Below, piece by piece: positions 5,766-7,148 of a stretch of 7,148 nucleotides of DNA. The notes under the pieces are model-generated. The model saw nothing but the letters and a program-made list of their open reading frames with translations, was not told the DNA's origin and ran no database searches. The DNA is from Bacillota bacterium (lineage in GTDB: Bacteria; Bacillota; Clostridia; Acetivibrionales; DTU013): the NCBI GenBank assembly GCA_023415815.1, contig JAEZJL010000269.1, positions 1-7,148 on the forward strand, in the 5' to 3' direction. A program made the position numbers and the translations under genes. How positions within the stretch are numbered: the stretch's first letter is position 1; every line of letters begins with the position of its first letter.

Positions 5766-5793
5766 ACCCCCTCCGGATAAGCGGCATATATTG
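5766..5793 (+). promoter_or_regulatory. Weak sigma-K-like sequence before the fusion gene
   Basis: AC at 5766-5767, 17 bases, then CATATATTG at 5785-5793, one mismatch (last base) from CATANNNTA. It lies just after the preceding stop codon and 34 bases before the next start. Read-through from the upstream gene is the simpler explanation, as no terminator is seen between the two. Confidence 0.25.
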
Positions 5794-5827
5794 CAATAAA
5801 TTCGTTAATAGAGCGATGAGGAAGCCT

Positions 5828-7148
5828 ATGCTGACCAGTATAGTAATTTTAACCCACAATAAAATTGAATATACCCGGCAGTGTATTGAAAGCATACGCG
5901 AGCATACGATTCCGGAAGCCCGTGAAATTATTGTGGTCGATAATCTCTCCACCGATGGGACTGTTGAATGGCTGAACGGGCAAAAAGACATCGTCAGGAT
6001 ATTGAACGACGAGAACGCAGGCTTTCCCAGGGGCTGCAACCAGGGCATCCGGGCTGCAAAAGGCGACAACGTCCTGCTGCTCAATAACGATACCGTTGTC
6101 ACACGCAATTTTCTAGGCAATCTTTTAAACTGCCTGTACAGCTCACAGGATATCGGCGCTGTCGGACCGATCACCAACAGCTGCTCCAACGGCCAGGCTA
6201 TCGCGGTCTCGTATACGAATCTGAGTGAAATGCATGCCTTTGCCGTGGAAAACAACGTGTCCGATCCCGGCAAATGGGAAGAAAGACCGAGACTGGTGGG
6301 CTATTGCCTGCTGATAAAAAAAGAGGTCGTCGAGCGGATAGGGCTGCTGGATGAGAGGTTTACACCGGGAAACTACGAGGACGACGACTATTGCCTGAGA
6401 ATGCGGCTCGCAGGCTTCAGGACCATCCTGTGCAGGGACGCGTTCATCCATCATTACGGGAGCGTCTCCTTCGGTACGTACTCCCAGGAATTCCTCACCC
6501 TGCTGGAAACAAACCGCAAAAAATTTGAAGAGAAATGGGGGTTGAAAACAGTGCCCAGCGCACCCGCAGCAGAAGCTGAAAACTATTACATCGACCCGAG
6601 CTGCGACGTCAGGGGGATCGAACGGATGAAATTCGGCCGCGATGTGGTGGTCCAGAAGGACTGCTGGCTGAATATCGCCTATTATAATCCGGCTGTAAAA
6701 TATATGATACAGATCGGCGAGGGCAGCAATATAGGAAAAAGGAACAGCATTTCCGCCGCCAACAGGATTATTATAGGCAAGCATGTAATTACGGGGTCAA
6801 ATATACATATCACCGATCACAATCATGAATACAGGCAGATAGGCAGACCTATCGTCGATCAGGGGATCTATTCGATCGACGGCGAGGTGGTGATAGGCGA
6901 CGGCTGCTGGTTCGGCATAAACTGCGCGGTCGCCGGCAACGTACATATCGGAAAGGGCTGCGTCATAGGCGCGAACAGCGTCGTAACGGGGGATATCCCC
7001 GATTACTGCGTCGCGGTCGGAAGCCCGGCGAGGCCTGTGAAGATGTATGACATCGAAAGCGGAGACTGGGTCCGCATCAAGGACAAAAACCATTTAAAGG
7101 AGCTGCTGGAGAAAAGGGAAAAGCAAATGCCCCTCCTGTCCATCTGCA
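5828..7148 (+). CDS. Bifunctional protein: GT2 glycosyltransferase fused to hexapeptide O-acetyltransferase (3' end outside window)
   Basis: Open without a stop to the right edge (440 codons). Residues 1-240 are a rhamnosyltransferase-like GT2 domain: TSIVILTHNK (3-12), IIVVDNLSTDGT (34-45), ENAGFPRGCNQGI (62-74), the NND metal site (86-88), GYCLLIKK (158-165) and EDDDYCLRMRLAG (184-196). After a short Ala/Pro/Glu linker (242-251), residues 258-410 form a left-handed beta-helix acetyltransferase of the maltose/galactoside O-acetyltransferase type, with the catalytic histidine in ITDHNH (H331), GEVVIGDGCWFGINC (352-366), GCVIGANSVV (377-386) and the closing GSPARPVK (398-405). Both halves look intact. 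GAGG lies six bases before the ATG at 5828; an in-frame ATG at 5816 would add four residues but has a poor ribosome site. The protein could transfer a sugar and acetylate it or its neighbour. The gene begins 69 bases after the TPR glycosyltransferase, so co-expression is likely. Confidence 0.9.
   Translation, partial: MLTSIVILTHNKIEYTRQCIESIREHTIPEAREIIVVDNLSTDGTVEWLNGQKDIVRILNDENAGFPRGCNQGIRAAKGDNVLLLNNDTVVTRNFLGNLLNCLYSSQDIGAVGPITNSCSNGQAIAVSYTNLSEMHAFAVENNVSDPGKWEERPRLVGYCLLIKKEVVERIGLLDERFTPGNYEDDDYCLRMRLAGFRTILCRDAFIHHYGSVSFGTYSQEFLTLLETNRKKFEEKWGLKTVPSAPAAEAENYYIDPSCDVRGIERMKFGRDVVVQKDCWLNIAYYNPAVKYMIQIGEGSNIGKRNSISAANRIIIGKHVITGSNIHITDHNHEYRQIGRPIVDQGIYSIDGEVVIGDGCWFGINCAVAGNVHIGKGCVIGANSVVTGDIPDYCVAVGSPARPVKMYDIESGDWVRIKDKNHLKELLEKREKQMPLLSIC

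Noticed and set aside
5816..5827. Upstream in-frame ATG for the GT2-acetyltransferase fusion
   Set aside because: It would add only MRKP and lacks a good ribosome site; GAGG is correctly placed for the ATG at 5828. It is not excluded entirely.
5258..6784. Three long minus-strand ORFs (5258-5767, 5620-6273, 6143-6784) opposite the glycosyltransferase genes
   Set aside because: The plus-strand frames carry clear GT2 and acetyltransferase motifs. The antisense frames show no recognisable family and are explained by the codon composition of the sense genes.

Overview
The window looks like part of a chromosome from an endospore-forming Firmicute, most likely a member of the Clostridia with balanced GC. 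The support is indirect but consistent. It encodes a collagen-like protein with a BclA-type C-terminal domain, a CgeB-family protein, a CotS/APH-type kinase-fold protein and several glycosyltransferases. Strong AGGAGG ribosome sites are present, as are promoter-like sequences resembling the late mother-cell sigma-K type. The genus cannot be named from the sequence alone.

Layout. Left half, minus strand, read right to left from about 3240: a DegT/DnrJ-type sugar aminotransferase (3240-2077), a NeuD/PglD-type sugar acyltransferase overlapping it by 13 bases (2089-1442), a CgeB-family glycosyltransferase-like protein with a GTG start (1423-416), and the N-terminal part of an APH/CotS-family protein that runs off the left edge (377 to <1). 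The tight packing suggests one operon. A divergent AT-rich intergenic region (3241-3371) separates it from the plus-strand genes: a 51-residue basic Cys-containing protein (3372-3527), a 264-residue His-rich collagen-like protein (3660-4454), two consecutive terminator-like hairpins (4470-4570), a TPR-containing family 2 glycosyltransferase (4667-5758), and a GT2 to hexapeptide-acetyltransferase fusion (5828 to beyond 7148).

How they may work together (inference). The collagen-like protein offers a long Gly-Ala-Thr tract whose threonines are plausible O-glycan acceptors, as known for BclA of the Bacillus cereus group. The aminotransferase and NeuD-type enzyme would make an N-acylated amino sugar. 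The CgeB-type protein and the two GT2 enzymes would assemble and decorate the glycan, the fusion adding an O-acetyl group. The window therefore reads as a spore-surface glycoprotein locus carrying both acceptor and glycan machinery.

The most unusual signals are: (1) an 18-base element containing an inverted repeat (TAACA-N5-TGTTA), present upstream of both the 51-residue ORF and the collagen-like gene, each time with an identically spaced -10-like sequence; (2) a shared V-x-V-K-I-K-N-I motif at exactly residues 28-35 of these two otherwise different proteins; (3) a natural hexahistidine/acidic leader on a collagen-like protein. The stretches without genes are 3241-3371, 3528-3659, 4455-4666 and 5759-5827; all are shorter than 300 bases and their contents are described below.
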